A stretch of DNA of 64,000 bases from Fulvimarina manganoxydans (GCF_900176465.1 NZ_FWXR01000021.1:1-64000), one strand, 5' to 3'; numbered from the stretch's first letter, positions 8,216 through 19,464 are shown. The notes: generated by a model from the letters alone, not told the origin. Numbers and translations are program-made.

Positions 8216-9562
8216 TCAGGCGGCAACCGCTCTCAGCGCGTCGCAGATGCCGTCGACGACCTCCTCCACCATGCGCGGATCGTCGCCCTCGGCCATGACG
8301 CGGATCAGCGGCTCGGTCCCTGATGGGCGGATGACGAGGCGGCCGGAATTGCCCAGCCGGGCTTGAGCGCTTTCGATCGCCGACTGAACGCTGTCCTTTT
8401 CCAGCGGCGTGCCGCCGCCGAAGCGCACATTCTTCAGAATCTGCGGCACCGGATCGAAGCGCCGGCAGACCTCCGACACCGTCCCGCCCTTCTGCTTGAC
8501 GACGGCCAGCACCTGCAGGGCCGAGACCAGCCCGTCGCCGGTCGTGCCGAAATCGGACAGGACGATATGGCCGGATTGCTCCCCGCCCACATTGTAGCCA
8601 TGGGCGCGCATATGCTCGACCACATAGCGATCGCCGACCTTCGTGCGCGCGAGAAGCAGGTTTTGGGCCTCCAGGAAGCGCTCCAGGCCGAGATTGGACA
8701 TGACCGTCGCGACGATGCCGCCGGCTGCCAGCCGCCCGTCGTCGTTCCAGCTTTCCGCGATCACCGCCATGAGCTGGTCGCCATCGACGATCTGGCCGCG
8801 CTCGTCGACGATCAGAACCCGGTCGGCGTCGCCGTCGAGTGCGATGCCGATATCGGCGCGGACTTCCCGCACCTTGGCGATCAGGGCCTCGGGCTTGGTC
8901 GAGCCGCAATTCAAATTGATATTCGTGCCATCCGGATCGACGCCGATCTTTACGACTTCCGCGCCGAGTTCCCACAGGACGCCCGGGGCGACCTTATAGC
9001 CTGCCCCATTGGCGCAATCGACCGCGACGCGCAGGCCCTCGAAGCTCATCTCGCGCGGCAATGTGCGCTTGGCGAATTCGATATAGCGATAGATGTCGCC
9101 ATCGACGCGGGTCGCCCGCCCGATCCCGGCGCCCGTCGGCATACGGGTCGACAGATCCTCGTCGATAAGACTTTCGATCCGTGCCTCGATCTCGTCGGAC
9201 AATTTGTAGCCATCGGGACCGAAGAGCTTGATGCCATTGTCCTCGAAGGAATTGTGGGAGGCGGAGATCATCACGCCGATATCGGCCCTGAGCGAGCGCG
9301 TCAGCATGGCGACGGCCGGTGTCGGCATCGGTCCGAGGAGAAGGACGTCCATTCCAGCCGAGGTGAAGCCCGCCACCATGGCGTTCTCCAGCATATAGCT
9401 CGAGCGGCGCGTGTCCTTACCGATCACCACCCGGTGGCGGTAGCTGCCCCGATTGAAGGCGATGCCGGCGGCCATGCCGACCTTCATCGCGACCTCAGGC
9501 GTCATCGGATGCCGGTTCGCCTTGCCGCGAATGCCGTCGGTGCCGAAATAACGTCTCGCCAT
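8216..9562 (-). CDS. glmM: Phosphoglucosamine mutase
   Basis: Interconverts glucosamine-6-phosphate and glucosamine-1-phosphate on the way to UDP-GlcNAc for peptidoglycan and LPS. The protein is 448 residues, the usual length. It starts [13 protein letters not shown], has the phosphoserine loop ISASHNS with Ser102 as the phosphorylated residue, a DGDADR metal loop, and the C-terminal phosphate-binding RPSGTEP. GGAG lies seven bases before the ATG. It lies downstream of ftsH on the same strand, a pairing common in Hyphomicrobiales, but a terminator and over 600 bases of repeat-bearing DNA separate them, so it probably has its own promoter. Confidence 0.97.
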   Translation of the reverse strand: MARRYFGTDGIRGKANRHPMTPEVAMKVGMAAGIAFNRGSYRHRVVIGKDTRRSSYMLENAMVAGFTSAGMDVLLLGPMPTPAVAMLTRSLRADIGVMISASHNSFEDNGIKLFGPDGYKLSDEIEARIESLIDEDLSTRMPTGAGIGRATRVDGDIYRYIEFAKRTLPREMSFEGLRVAVDCANGAGYKVAPGVLWELGAEVVKIGVDPDGTNINLNCGSTKPEALIAKVREVRADIGIALDGDADRVLIVDERGQIVDGDQLMAVIAESWNDDGRLAAGGIVATVMSNLGLERFLEAQNLLLARTKVGDRYVVEHMRAHGYNVGGEQSGHIVLSDFGTTGDGLVSALQVLAVVKQKGGTVSEVCRRFDPVPQILKNVRFGGGTPLEKDSVQSAIESAQARLGNSGRLVIRPSGTEPLIRVMAEGDDPRMVEEVVDGICDALRAVAA

Positions 9563-10141
9563 GGGTGACTCCAGATTCGCGTTTTTGCAGAGCGACGCGC
9601 GACCTCGACGGTCCGAGCCGGCGACGCCCTTCCGTCACCTCAACCCGGCCACCACGGTTTTCACGCGCGAAAGGCCATCGACGCCCTTTCAAGGTGATGG
9701 CCGCTTCTGCCTCATAGTGGGAAGGAAAACTGGAATACGCCGATTGCTGGGCGATGAATGCTCGTCGGTATTCTTGCCGGTATGGTGTGTGAATTCTGAC
9801 ACGGCCTGTACGCGCCCGACGATTTGCCGATCACCATGCTGTCCTGGAGCGAAATGCGATGAATTGGGATCATCGTGCACGACACTACGCTCAGGAGCAC
9901 AGCCTGCGCCTCGGTCGAAAAGCCGATTCCTTCGACGCATCGTCATTCTCGGGACGGAGCCCGAGAATGACGAACGCAAGAGAAGTGAGCCCCGATTTTC
10001 AAGCGCCGAGCCCTCGCCAGACGCCGTTCGAAAAGACCGTCAGGCACCGTAAATCGGGATTGCGATTTCGGTCCAAGTATTCGTTTCGGGGCATCATGTG
10101 CTCCGAAAAATCATGCAACTTTTCGCCATCAGGTCCAAACG
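9563..10141. other. Intergenic region between ftsH and glmM with repeat remnants
   Basis: No gene is supported. It includes the perfect stem-loop at 9940-9973 and two decayed segments resembling the 106-bp element at 16534-16639: GAGCGAAATGCGATGAATTGGGATC near 9848-9872 (shown here only as a label of similarity, arms GAGCGAAATGCGAT) and ATCATGCAACTTTTCGCCATCA near 10110-10131. The glmM promoter should lie here, but no clear -35/-10 pair stands out. Confidence 0.5.
9940..9973. repeat. Dispersed stem-loop repeat, most perfect copy
   Basis: TCGTCATTCTCGGG and CCCGAGAATGACGA are exact reverse complements (14 bp) around ACGGAG. This is the best-preserved member of the family in this window. Confidence 0.65.
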
Positions 10142-10166
10142 AAAAGGGCGGCCCGTAAGCCGCCCT
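10142..10166 (-). terminator. Rho-independent terminator of ftsH
   Basis: On the minus strand GGGCGGC and GCCGCCC pair around TTACGG and are followed by TTTTC. It begins about 30 bases past the ftsH stop. Confidence 0.75.
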
Positions 10167-10197
10167 GCCCATCTTGTCATCTGATCAAGCCGAACCA

Positions 10198-12123
<1,926 letters not shown>

Positions 12124-12633
12124 CAGTCGTCCTGAACTGGCGGCGCAAGAAGGACCGTTCTTGGCCCACCTCTCGTCTCATCCGAAAATAGGTGGTCTTG
12201 GACAGCTTGCCAATGGTCCAAGGCGCATTTGCGGCGAATGGTCAAGGCTTCGTCGAAATTGTCCGCCGCCGAAAGGGCGTCAGGCCCTGTCGGCCCTATC
12301 ACGCGAGAAGAAGCAGCGGGGAACGGTCGCCTGCAACATAGCGCCGCGCCCTCCGCTCCATGATGCGGGCCTCATGCCCGTCTTCGATGCGAACCAAGAC
12401 TGCACGACCAAGCGTGAAGTTCACATTCGAATGATTCTACGATACAAAGTGTATATCGATCGCTGACGCTCGATCTTATCGAAGTAAATTCAGACAGGAT
12501 ATTTTCGACCAAGCTTCAAATAGGAAAATATATAAAGCACAAATACAATTTCAGTTTAGGATATCCGGGATTGCCTCAATTCACACCTCTCAACGCGATC
12601 TATGTGGAGCGTTGTCGAACCAGGGGGTGTCTG
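12124..12633. other. Intergenic region with an AT-rich segment
   Basis: No gene is supported in the 510 bases between the divergent ftsH and the small ORF at 12634. Bases from about 12415 to 12565 are conspicuously AT-rich against the GC-rich surroundings (for example AATAGGAAAATATATAAAG). This could be a promoter region or a foreign insertion. Confidence 0.5.
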
Positions 12634-12840
12634 ATGCGGAACCAACCTCGAGAGTCCTCTATCCCAAACAGGCGGGCAGACCGTCCGTCCTGGTGGCGGC
12701 GCTTGATCGTCGATGAAGCCCCGCCGGACGATGCATTCATTCCCGATGACGGAGGGCCGCTCTGGCGCCTTGCTGGTCTTCTGATCATGGCCGTATCGAG
12801 CATCGGTGTCGGCTGGCTGGCTTTGCAGCTCTTACAATGA
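12634..12840 (+). CDS. Small single-span membrane protein, unknown function
   Basis: A 68-residue protein: a charged N-terminal half (RPSWWRRLIVDEAPPDDAF) and one C-terminal membrane helix (LAGLLIMAVSSIGVGWLALQ), ending three residues later. An in-frame ATG occurs further upstream at 12571, but AGGGGGT lies just before the ATG at 12634, which is preferred. No family recognised. The predicted topology is cytosolic N terminus with the helix as an anchor. Confidence 0.5.
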   Translation: MRNQPRESSIPNRRADRPSWWRRLIVDEAPPDDAFIPDDGGPLWRLAGLLIMAVSSIGVGWLALQLLQ

Positions 12841-13145
12841 TCCAGAGGGTGTCGTCCTCGACCATATGCTTTGGGCGGATCCACGTCGCGCCGGTCGATG
12901 CGATGAGCGCCCTACTCCCTCTCACCCGCATTGGTCGATCACCTCGTCAGCGCCGCCTTTGTCGGCGAAGAGCGCAAGCGCGAGAGATAGCCCTATAGAG
13001 CTTAACCGACCGCCAATCCTTGCATCATCCCCTATTGAACCGCACAAAGATTGCACACGACACCGATTGAAGCGTGCGATCAGCAAGACATGTGCGACCC
13101 GTTTGATGTGAACTTCACCCATCAACCCGTAGGAGGATCATTTCG
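12841..13145. other. Intergenic region upstream of ald
   Basis: About 300 bases without a supported gene. It should hold the ald promoter. I see no clear operator. The ald ribosome binding site AGGAGG is at its 3' end. Confidence 0.5.
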
Positions 13146-14261
13146 ATGCGCGTCGGCTGCCCGAAGGAAATCAAGAACCACGAATATCGGGTCGGGCTGA
13201 CGCCCGCGGCGGTCCGCGAATATGTGGGCCATGGTCACGACGTCTTGATCGAGACGGGCGCGGGCGCGGGCATTGACGCGCCAGACCAGGACTACCAAGC
13301 CGCCGGCGCGACGATCGTCGGATCGGCCTCGGAGGTCTTCGAGCGCGCCGATATGGTCGTGAAGGTCAAGGAACCGCAGCCCGGCGAGTGGGCCCAGCTG
13401 CGCGAGGGCCAGATCCTCTACACCTATCTTCACCTGGCTCCCGACCCGGACCAGACCAAGGGCCTCCTCCAATCCGGCGTCACGGCCGTCGCCTATGAGA
13501 CCGTCACCGATGCCCGCGGCGGCCTGCCGCTTCTGGCGCCGATGTCGGAGGTCGCCGGACGCCTCTCGGTCCAGGCCGGCGCGCGGGCCTTGGAAAAGGC
13601 CCATGGTGGGCGCGGTCTGCTCCTCGGCGGCGTGCCGGGTGTCGCACCGGGCAAGGTCGCGATCATCGGCGGCGGCGTCGTCGGCAAGGAAGCGGCCAAG
13701 ATGGCAATCGGGCTCGGCGCGGAAGTGACCATCCTCGACCGCTCGATCCCGCGCCTGAGCGATCTCGACGATCTGTTCGAGGGTCGCGTGATGACGCGCT
13801 TCTCGACGCCCACCGCCATCGACGAATGCGTCTTTGCCGCCGATCTCGTGATTGGCGCCGTGCTGATCCCAGGCGCGTCCGCCCCCAAGCTCGTCACCAA
13901 GGCGATGCTGCCGCATATGAAGAAGGGCGCGGTCCTCGTCGATGTAGCGATCGATCAGGGCGGCTGCTTCGAGACCTCTCATGCGACGACCCATGCCGAG
14001 CCGACTTTCGAGATTGACGGGGTCGTTCATTATTGCGTTGCCAACATGCCGGGCGCCGTGCCGATCACCTCGACCCATGCCCTCAACAACGCGACCCTGC
14101 CCTTTGGCCTTGCCCTCGCCGACAAGGGCTTGCCGGCGCTCAATGCCGATCCGCATCTTCTCGCGGGCCTCAACGTCCATCGCGGGCTGATCACCAACCG
14201 GGCCGTCGCCGACTCGCTCGGCCAGGAGTTCCGCGAGCCTCTTGAGGCTCTGAAGGCCTGA
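13146..14261 (+). CDS. ald: Alanine dehydrogenase
   Basis: Oxidatively deaminates L-alanine to pyruvate and ammonia with NAD+, in the cytosol. The 371-residue length matches the family. It begins MRVGCPKEIKNHEYRVGLTP, has the catalytic-region KVKEPQP with its conserved Lys, the NAD-binding VAIIGGGVVGKEAAKMA, and the conserved C-terminal ITSTHALNNATLPF. AGGAGG lies a few bases before the ATG. It is monocistronic, followed by a terminator. A long antisense frame across it is a compositional shadow. Confidence 0.97.
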   Translation: MRVGCPKEIKNHEYRVGLTPAAVREYVGHGHDVLIETGAGAGIDAPDQDYQAAGATIVGSASEVFERADMVVKVKEPQPGEWAQLREGQILYTYLHLAPDPDQTKGLLQSGVTAVAYETVTDARGGLPLLAPMSEVAGRLSVQAGARALEKAHGGRGLLLGGVPGVAPGKVAIIGGGVVGKEAAKMAIGLGAEVTILDRSIPRLSDLDDLFEGRVMTRFSTPTAIDECVFAADLVIGAVLIPGASAPKLVTKAMLPHMKKGAVLVDVAIDQGGCFETSHATTHAEPTFEIDGVVHYCVANMPGAVPITSTHALNNATLPFGLALADKGLPALNADPHLLAGLNVHRGLITNRAVADSLGQEFREPLEALKA

Positions 14262-14296
14262 TCGACAAAGTCCGCATTCCGGCATAAATGATCGGG

Positions 14297-14327
14297 AAAC
14301 GGGCGTCCGCTGTCGGGCGCCCGTTTT
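14297..14327 (+). terminator. Rho-independent terminator of ald
   Basis: AAACGGGCG and CGCCCGTTT pair with a 12-base loop, then T and GC. It lies 36 bases past the ald stop. Confidence 0.7.
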
Positions 14328-14495
14328 GCATTGCGTGTTCATGAGCCGAATAAGGCCTGACCGACACCATCCCTCAAGGCCTTTGACGGCGGCGTTTTCT
14401 CCAGGACGGCAGGGCTATACAATATTGCTGGGTTATAATCACAATCTGATTTGATAAAGGTCTAGGGCGAAGCAGACTCCGAAGGGCTGGGAAGA

Positions 14496-14987
14496 ATGCC
14501 GCTAGCGATGCTGAATGCGATCTGCCGACGATTGAGAAGCCAGCCGCTGGTTGATTATGCGCGGCCGGACAAGCTCCAGTCGGGCTGCATTCCCTATGCG
14601 CTCGTCGACGGCCGAGCGGTTTTTCTCCTGATCACCTCGCGGCGCTCCGGGCGATGGGTATTTCCAAAAGGCTCGCATATGGACGGAAAGACGCCCTGGG
14701 AGAGCGCGGCCCAGGAGGCCTATGAGGAGGCCGGCGTCGAGGGCGTCGTGGACCCGGACCCTCTCGGGAGCTACCGGACCGTGAAGCAGGGGCTGCGCCG
14801 CACGCAATTGTTGGAAGTGACGCTCTATCCGCTGAAGGTCGACGCCCAGCACGAGACTTGGCAGGAAATGGGCCAGCGCCATCGCCATTGGGCGATCCTG
14901 CCGGAGGTCCGCCGTCTCCTGACCGAGCCGGAGGTCGTTTCCCTCGCCGAAAAGCTGGCGACACGGGTCGAGCGCAAGCGGGCTTGA
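14496..14987 (+). CDS. Nudix hydrolase (diphosphoinositol polyphosphate phosphohydrolase-like)
   Basis: A 163-residue Nudix protein. The box is WVFPKG ... GKTPWESAAQEAYEEAGV; the usual Arg of the REXXEE core is Gln (AQEAYEE), while the metal-binding glutamates are kept. Proteins with this layout and a C-terminal helical tail are usually DIPP-like, acting on diphosphoinositols or dinucleoside polyphosphates, but the substrate cannot be deduced. GGGAAG precedes the ATG. It ends 18 bases from the end of the convergent PiT gene. Confidence 0.85.
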   Translation: MPLAMLNAICRRLRSQPLVDYARPDKLQSGCIPYALVDGRAVFLLITSRRSGRWVFPKGSHMDGKTPWESAAQEAYEEAGVEGVVDPDPLGSYRTVKQGLRRTQLLEVTLYPLKVDAQHETWQEMGQRHRHWAILPEVRRLLTEPEVVSLAEKLATRVERKRA

Positions 14988-15005
14988 GCCGCCGCTCGCG
15001 CTGTC

Positions 15006-16517
15006 TCACCCTGCGACCAAGGCGGCCATTCGCATCAGACCATAGAGAAGGGCCGACAAAAGCGCCGAGGCCGGAACGGTGACGACCCAGGCGGCGACGA
15101 TACCAAGAACATGGCGCCGCCGAACGAGCCGGCGCCGCTCGCGCTTCTGGAAATTCTCGACAGCCTCTTCCGGCGTCTGGTTGAGGCGCGATGTCTTGAG
15201 AAAGGCCGAGCGCGGCTGGACACCCGGATTGGGAATCCCGCGATTGGTCTTGTATTCGCGTAAGAATCCGACGCCGAAGATCGCGCCGACGGCGATATGG
15301 GTCGAGGAGACCGGCAGGCCGAGGCCTGAGGCGACGAGCACCGTGATCGCCGCCGACAGCGCCACGCAGAAGGCGCGGATCTCGTTCATCTTGGTGATCT
15401 TCTCGCCTACCGTGCGGATGACACGCGGCCCGAAGAGGGAGAGTCCGACGGCAATTCCGATGCCGCCGATGAGAAGCACCCAGAAGGGCAGGACGACGGC
15501 ATCGCGGGCCGCAATGCCGTGGCTCGCCGCATCGACGATGGCCGCCAGCGGGCCGACCGCATTGGCGACGTCGTTCGCCCCATGGGCAAAGGACAGGAGC
15601 GCCGTCGAGAAGATCAGCGGCGGTACGAAGAGGCGGCTGATCGAGCGCCCGGACTCGGCCAAAGTTTTCGCGCGCCGCGCGACCCAGGGCTTGGAGGAGA
15701 AGGTTCCGAGGACGAAGACGACGGCACCGCCGAGCGCCATCAGGCCGGCTCCTGGATGCCAGATGCGCGCGAGCCCCTTCTGCATGAGATAAATCGAAAA
15801 AATGCCGGCCATCAGCCCGACGAGAAGCGGCACGACGCGCCGCGCCGCCGCGACACGGTCCTCGCGTTCGACGACGAGCTTGTCGATGACCAGAAGAAGC
15901 AGCGCGGCGATGCCCCCACCAAGGGCTGGAGAGACGACCCAACTCGCCACGATCGTTCCAAGCACCGGCCAGATGACGGCGGAAACGCCCGCCGCAGCGA
16001 CCGCCGAACCGACCACGCCGCCGACGATCGCATGGGTGGTGGAGACCGGCGCGCCGAGAAACGTCGCCAGATGGATCCACATGCCAGCGGCCAGAAAGGC
16101 GGCCATCATGACGAAGACGAAATCGAGAACCGCGAAGGACACCTCGGCCCGAACCAGCCCGCGCGAGATGGTGCCGACGACGTCGCCACCCGCGATCAAC
16201 GCCCCGGCCGCCTCGCAGACGGCAGCAATCGCCAAAGCGCCGCTAAGGGTCAGAGCGCGGCTGCCCACCGCCGGCCCCATATTGTTGGCGACGTCGTTCG
16301 CCCCGACATTCAGCGCCATATAGCCGGCGATCAGGGAGGCGATGACGACGAGCGTCGTCAGCGGGCCGGCGCCGAAGGACACCCCGCCCAGGATCGCAGC
16401 CCCGAAGAGAAAGGTGATGGTGAGGCCGGGCACCACGAAGGACAGTCCCGCGCTGTGGGTCGCCTCCTCCAGCTGCACCACCTTCTGCAGATCCTTGTCG
16501 AGCGCGCTTTTCGCCAT
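15006..16517 (-). CDS. pit: Low-affinity inorganic phosphate transporter, PiT family
   Basis: A 503-residue membrane protein with the duplicated PiT signature: NVGANDVANNMGPAVGSRAL in the N-terminal half and FAHGANDVANAVGPLAAI in the C-terminal half. It cotransports phosphate with H+ or a cation across the inner membrane. A frame extends upstream to 16553, but MAKSALDKDLQKV at 16517 is the more typical start. PiT genes often follow a DUF47/PhoU-like regulator; none is present here. The 106-bp repeat element begins 17 bases upstream, so the promoter is close to or inside it. Confidence 0.93.
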   Translation of the reverse strand: MAKSALDKDLQKVVQLEEATHSAGLSFVVPGLTITFLFGAAILGGVSFGAGPLTTLVVIASLIAGYMALNVGANDVANNMGPAVGSRALTLSGALAIAAVCEAAGALIAGGDVVGTISRGLVRAEVSFAVLDFVFVMMAAFLAAGMWIHLATFLGAPVSTTHAIVGGVVGSAVAAAGVSAVIWPVLGTIVASWVVSPALGGGIAALLLLVIDKLVVEREDRVAAARRVVPLLVGLMAGIFSIYLMQKGLARIWHPGAGLMALGGAVVFVLGTFSSKPWVARRAKTLAESGRSISRLFVPPLIFSTALLSFAHGANDVANAVGPLAAIVDAASHGIAARDAVVLPFWVLLIGGIGIAVGLSLFGPRVIRTVGEKITKMNEIRAFCVALSAAITVLVASGLGLPVSSTHIAVGAIFGVGFLREYKTNRGIPNPGVQPRSAFLKTSRLNQTPEEAVENFQKRERRRLVRRRHVLGIVAAWVVTVPASALLSALLYGLMRMAALVAG

Positions 16518-16533
16518 TCGCCGTTTTCGTCCC

Positions 16534-16639
16534 CTAGAGCGAAATGCGATCAATTGGGATCGCCATTTCGCTCTAAACCTTTGTTTTGCCGCATGATGTA
16601 ATCGGAAAAGTCATGCAACTTTTCCGCATCATGCTCTAG
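16534..16639. repeat. 106-bp element with CTAGAGC/GCTCTAG ends (MITE-like)
   Basis: It begins CTAGAGC and ends GCTCTAG, exact inverted ends. Inside are two hairpins: GAGCGAAATGCGATC against GATCGCCATTTCGCTC (one mismatch/gap), and CGGAAAAGT against ACTTTTCCG with CATGCA between. Sequences of this type (GCGAAATGCGATC..., CATGATG..GGAAAAGT.CATGCAACTTTTCC) are common between genes of Hyphomicrobiales. Decayed pieces lie at about 9848-9872 and 10090-10131. Confidence 0.7.
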
Positions 16640-16792
16640 CCGGATCACCGGATCGCGCTCGCAGCTAACATTCTCATATGAATTGGCAAAGTCGCTTTCG
16701 CAGAGGCGTCTATGACGGATTGATGACGAAGAGCGAGGAAGAGGCGGTGAAGCGGAGCAGCGACGAAGCCCTAACAGCATGCTTGCGTTTGA

Positions 16793-16817
16793 GTTTCGCT
16801 TCTTTCACATTCGAAAC
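16793..16817. promoter_or_regulatory. Candidate GlpR operator upstream of glpR
   Basis: GTTTCG and CGAAAC are inverted around 13 bases just before the glpR ribosome binding site. DeoR/GlpR regulators of this clade use TTTCG-type half-sites, and TTTCG repeats recur before glpD. The assignment is inference. Confidence 0.35.
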
Positions 16818-16835
16818 CAAAGGGGAGGCCTTGCC

Positions 16836-17654
16836 ATGCTGTCCGACCGGCAGAACGAAATTCTGGAAATGGCCAAGCGTGCCGGCAAGGTCACTGTGGA
16901 GGATCTTGCCGCCCGCTATCACGTCTCCCTTCAGACCATCCGTAAGGACCTCAACGAACTCTGCGGCGCGCGGCTTTTGGCGCGGGTGCATGGCGGGGCG
17001 GTCCTTTCCTCCAGCGTCCAGAATGTCGGCTATGACGCAAGGCGTATGATCGCGGCCGACGAGAAGGCGGCGATCGGCCGCGCGGTCGCCGATCTCATTC
17101 CCGACAACGCCTCGCTTTTCATCAATATCGGCACCACCACCGAGGCGGTCGCCCAGGCGCTTCTTTATCGAACCGGACTGATGGTGATCACCAATAACAT
17201 CAATGTGGCCGGGCTCTTGCGTCCCTATCCGGAAATCGAAGTGGTGATCGCCGGCGGCGTCGTGCGCCGCTCCGATGGCGGCGTGGTGGGCGAAACGGCG
17301 GTCGACTTCATCCGTCAGTTCAAGGTGGATTATGCCGTCATCGGCGCCTCAGCGATCGATATGGACGGCTCGCTCCTCGACTACGACTATAGGGAAGTGC
17401 GCGTGACGCGGGCGATCATGGAAAATGCCCGCCATGTGATCCTGGCGGCCGACGCCTCGAAATTCGATCGCTCGGCGCCGGTCCGGATCGGCCATATGAC
17501 CCAGGTCGACACCTTCGTCACCGATCATGCACCTATGACGATCCGCGACATCTGCCGGGACAACGAGCTGTGTCTCATCGAGACAGGGCAAGCCGAAGAG
17601 GACGCCTCATCCGAGAAGGAGATGGCCGAGCAATCTCACAAGAATTTCGCTTGA
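16836..17654 (+). CDS. glpR: DeoR-family repressor GlpR
   Basis: Represses glycerol genes, with glycerol-3-phosphate the expected effector. A 272-residue DeoR protein: N-terminal helix-turn-helix (LSDRQNEILEMAKRAGKVTV, VSLQTIRKDLNEL) and a C-terminal sugar-phosphate sensor domain (NIGTTTEAVAQAL, DYAVIGASAIDMDGSLLDYD). A frame extends upstream to 16779, but the family starts at MLSDRQ and GGGGAGG lies 10 bases before that ATG. It is the first gene of the glp cluster, with 76 bases to glpD. Confidence 0.95.
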   Translation: MLSDRQNEILEMAKRAGKVTVEDLAARYHVSLQTIRKDLNELCGARLLARVHGGAVLSSSVQNVGYDARRMIAADEKAAIGRAVADLIPDNASLFINIGTTTEAVAQALLYRTGLMVITNNINVAGLLRPYPEIEVVIAGGVVRRSDGGVVGETAVDFIRQFKVDYAVIGASAIDMDGSLLDYDYREVRVTRAIMENARHVILAADASKFDRSAPVRIGHMTQVDTFVTDHAPMTIRDICRDNELCLIETGQAEEDASSEKEMAEQSHKNFA

Positions 17655-17697
17655 CGCTCGTTTTTGTTTCGTATTAGCTTTCGCATCAATAAGAAGC

Positions 17698-17712
17698 GCA
17701 ACAAAATGTTGC
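17698..17712. promoter_or_regulatory. Candidate operator upstream of glpD
   Basis: GCAAC and GTTGC are inverted around AAAAT, 18 bases before the glpD start. The preceding 45 bases carry repeated TTTCG-like half-sites (TTGTTTCG, CTTTCGC). It may control glpD and the downstream operon; not shown directly. Confidence 0.35.
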
Positions 17713-17730
17713 AATGCGGGATGGGAGGTC

Positions 17731-19230
17731 ATGGCGGATTACGACGTCTTCATCGTCGGCGGCGGCATCAATGGCTGTGGCATCGCGCGGGACGCGGCGG
17801 GCTGCGGCTATAAGGTCGGCCTCGTCGAAATGAACGATCTCGCCAGCGGCACCTCGTCATGGTCCACCAAGCTGATCCATGGCGGCCTGCGCTATCTGGA
17901 GCATTACGAGTTTCGGCTGGTGCGCGAGGCGCTGAAGGAGCGCGAGGTCCTGTGGGCGATCGCGCCCCATATCATCCGTCCGCTGCGCTTCATTCTGCCC
18001 CATCATGATGGGCTGCGCCCGGCCTGGCTCCTGCGGCTCGGCCTCTTTATCTATGACAATCTGGGCGGGCGGAAGCGCCTGCCGGCAACGCGCACGGTCG
18101 ATCTCTCCAAGCCGCTCGGAAGGCCTCTCAAGTCGGACTTTTCCAAAGGCTTCGAATATTCCGATGCAAGGGTGGACGATGCCCGGCTCGTCGTCCTCAA
18201 CGCCCGTGACGCGGCCGAAAGGGGCGCTGACATTCGCACCCGCACCAAGCTCGTCTCGGCGCGGCGCGCGAATGGCGAGTGGCAGCTCAAGATCAAGGAC
18301 CAGACGAGCGGCGAGGCCCGCGAGGTCACCGCCCGCCTTCTCGTCAATGTCGCCGGCCCCTGGGTCGATGAGGTCATTCGCGGCGCGGTCGGCCGCAACG
18401 ATGCCCACAATATCCGCCTCGTCCAGGGTTCGCACATCGTCACGCGAAAGCTCTACGACCATGACCGGGCCTATATCTTCCAGAATTCCGATGGCCGCAT
18501 CATTTTCGCCATTCCCTACGAGGACGATTTCACCCTGATCGGGACCACAGATCGCGACTATGAGGGCGATCCCGGCAAGGCGGCGATCTCGGCGGACGAA
18601 ATCGACTACCTCGTCCGCTCGGCCAGCGAATATTTCGAAATTCCCGTCAGCCGCGACGACATCGTCTGGACGTTTTCGGGCGTGCGCCCGCTCTTCGACG
18701 ACGGCGCCTCCAAAGCCCAGGAAGCGACCCGGGACTATGTCCTGAAGCACGAGACCGAAGGCGCGCCGCTGGTCAACGCCTTTGGCGGCAAGATCACCAC
18801 CTATCGGCGCCTATCCGAGGACGTCGTGGAGATGATCGGCAAGTCGCTCGACGGCCATGTGCGGTCGTGGACGGGCAAGGAGCCTTTGCCGGGCGGCAAT
18901 TTCGGGGTCGAGGAGATCGAGACGGTCGAGGCGAAGATCGCCGCGCTTGCCCCGGATCTCGATGCGCGCAGCGTCAAGCGGCTCGCCCGCTCCTACGGCC
19001 TCGATGCGATCGCCTTTCTGGAGCGCGCCAAGGGCGATCTCGGCGCCGATCTCGGCCATGGGTTGAGGGGCGTCGAAGTCGACTGGCTGATTGCGGCCGA
19101 ATGGGCGCTGACGGCCGAGGATGTTCTGTGGCGCCGGTCCAAGCTGGGCTTGCGCTTCACGAAAGACGAAACCGAGCGGCTCGAGGCCTTCATGGCCGAG
19201 CGCGCCCAGCGGGAGACGGCCGCCGCCTGA
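17731..19230 (+). CDS. glpD: Aerobic glycerol-3-phosphate dehydrogenase
   Basis: Oxidises sn-glycerol-3-phosphate to dihydroxyacetone phosphate and feeds quinone, at the inner membrane surface. The 499-residue length matches. It has an N-terminal FAD Rossmann motif (VGGGINGCGIARDAAG), SGTSSWSTKLIHGGLRYLEH typical of GlpD, and a C-terminal helical domain. GGGAGG precedes the ATG. It lies directly after glpR and before the transporter genes. Confidence 0.97.
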   Translation: MADYDVFIVGGGINGCGIARDAAGCGYKVGLVEMNDLASGTSSWSTKLIHGGLRYLEHYEFRLVREALKEREVLWAIAPHIIRPLRFILPHHDGLRPAWLLRLGLFIYDNLGGRKRLPATRTVDLSKPLGRPLKSDFSKGFEYSDARVDDARLVVLNARDAAERGADIRTRTKLVSARRANGEWQLKIKDQTSGEAREVTARLLVNVAGPWVDEVIRGAVGRNDAHNIRLVQGSHIVTRKLYDHDRAYIFQNSDGRIIFAIPYEDDFTLIGTTDRDYEGDPGKAAISADEIDYLVRSASEYFEIPVSRDDIVWTFSGVRPLFDDGASKAQEATRDYVLKHETEGAPLVNAFGGKITTYRRLSEDVVEMIGKSLDGHVRSWTGKEPLPGGNFGVEEIETVEAKIAALAPDLDARSVKRLARSYGLDAIAFLERAKGDLGADLGHGLRGVEVDWLIAAEWALTAEDVLWRRSKLGLRFTKDETERLEAFMAERAQRETAAA

Positions 19231-19464
19231 GCGGGCGGCGCGATGACGAAGACCCGCCGAGCGGGAGGCCAGGGGCTCGCCCCCCTGTTCGCCGGTAAGG
19301 GTCGTGACTTGGGAGATGGCGAGACGCCGAGGGTCCGTATGCGGACAGGCGCATCGTCAGGGCGAAGCCCCGGGGTGAGACCGGGCCTCGCCGACCACAT
19401 GAGACATGATGATGCGCCGGCGGGAGAGCCGTTCGCGGCGCGCGTCATCGGGAGGATTTGACAG

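Larger units (their letters stand above)
16518..16835. other. Intergenic region containing the 106-bp element and glpR promoter
   Basis: This divergent interval between pit and glpR holds the 106-bp element (16534-16639), about 150 bases of unremarkable sequence, and a GTTTCG/CGAAAC inverted repeat before the glpR ribosome binding site. Confidence 0.55.

Noticed and set aside
13122-14342. Long antisense open frame across ald (406 codons)
   Set aside because: It is entirely opposite a clear alanine dehydrogenase, has no recognisable domain, and is His/Arg/Asp-rich as expected from the complement of high-GC coding sequence.
19243-19461. 72-codon frame between glpD and glpS
   Set aside because: Gly/Arg-rich with no conserved content, and it ends inside the glpS ribosome binding site region; probably spacer.
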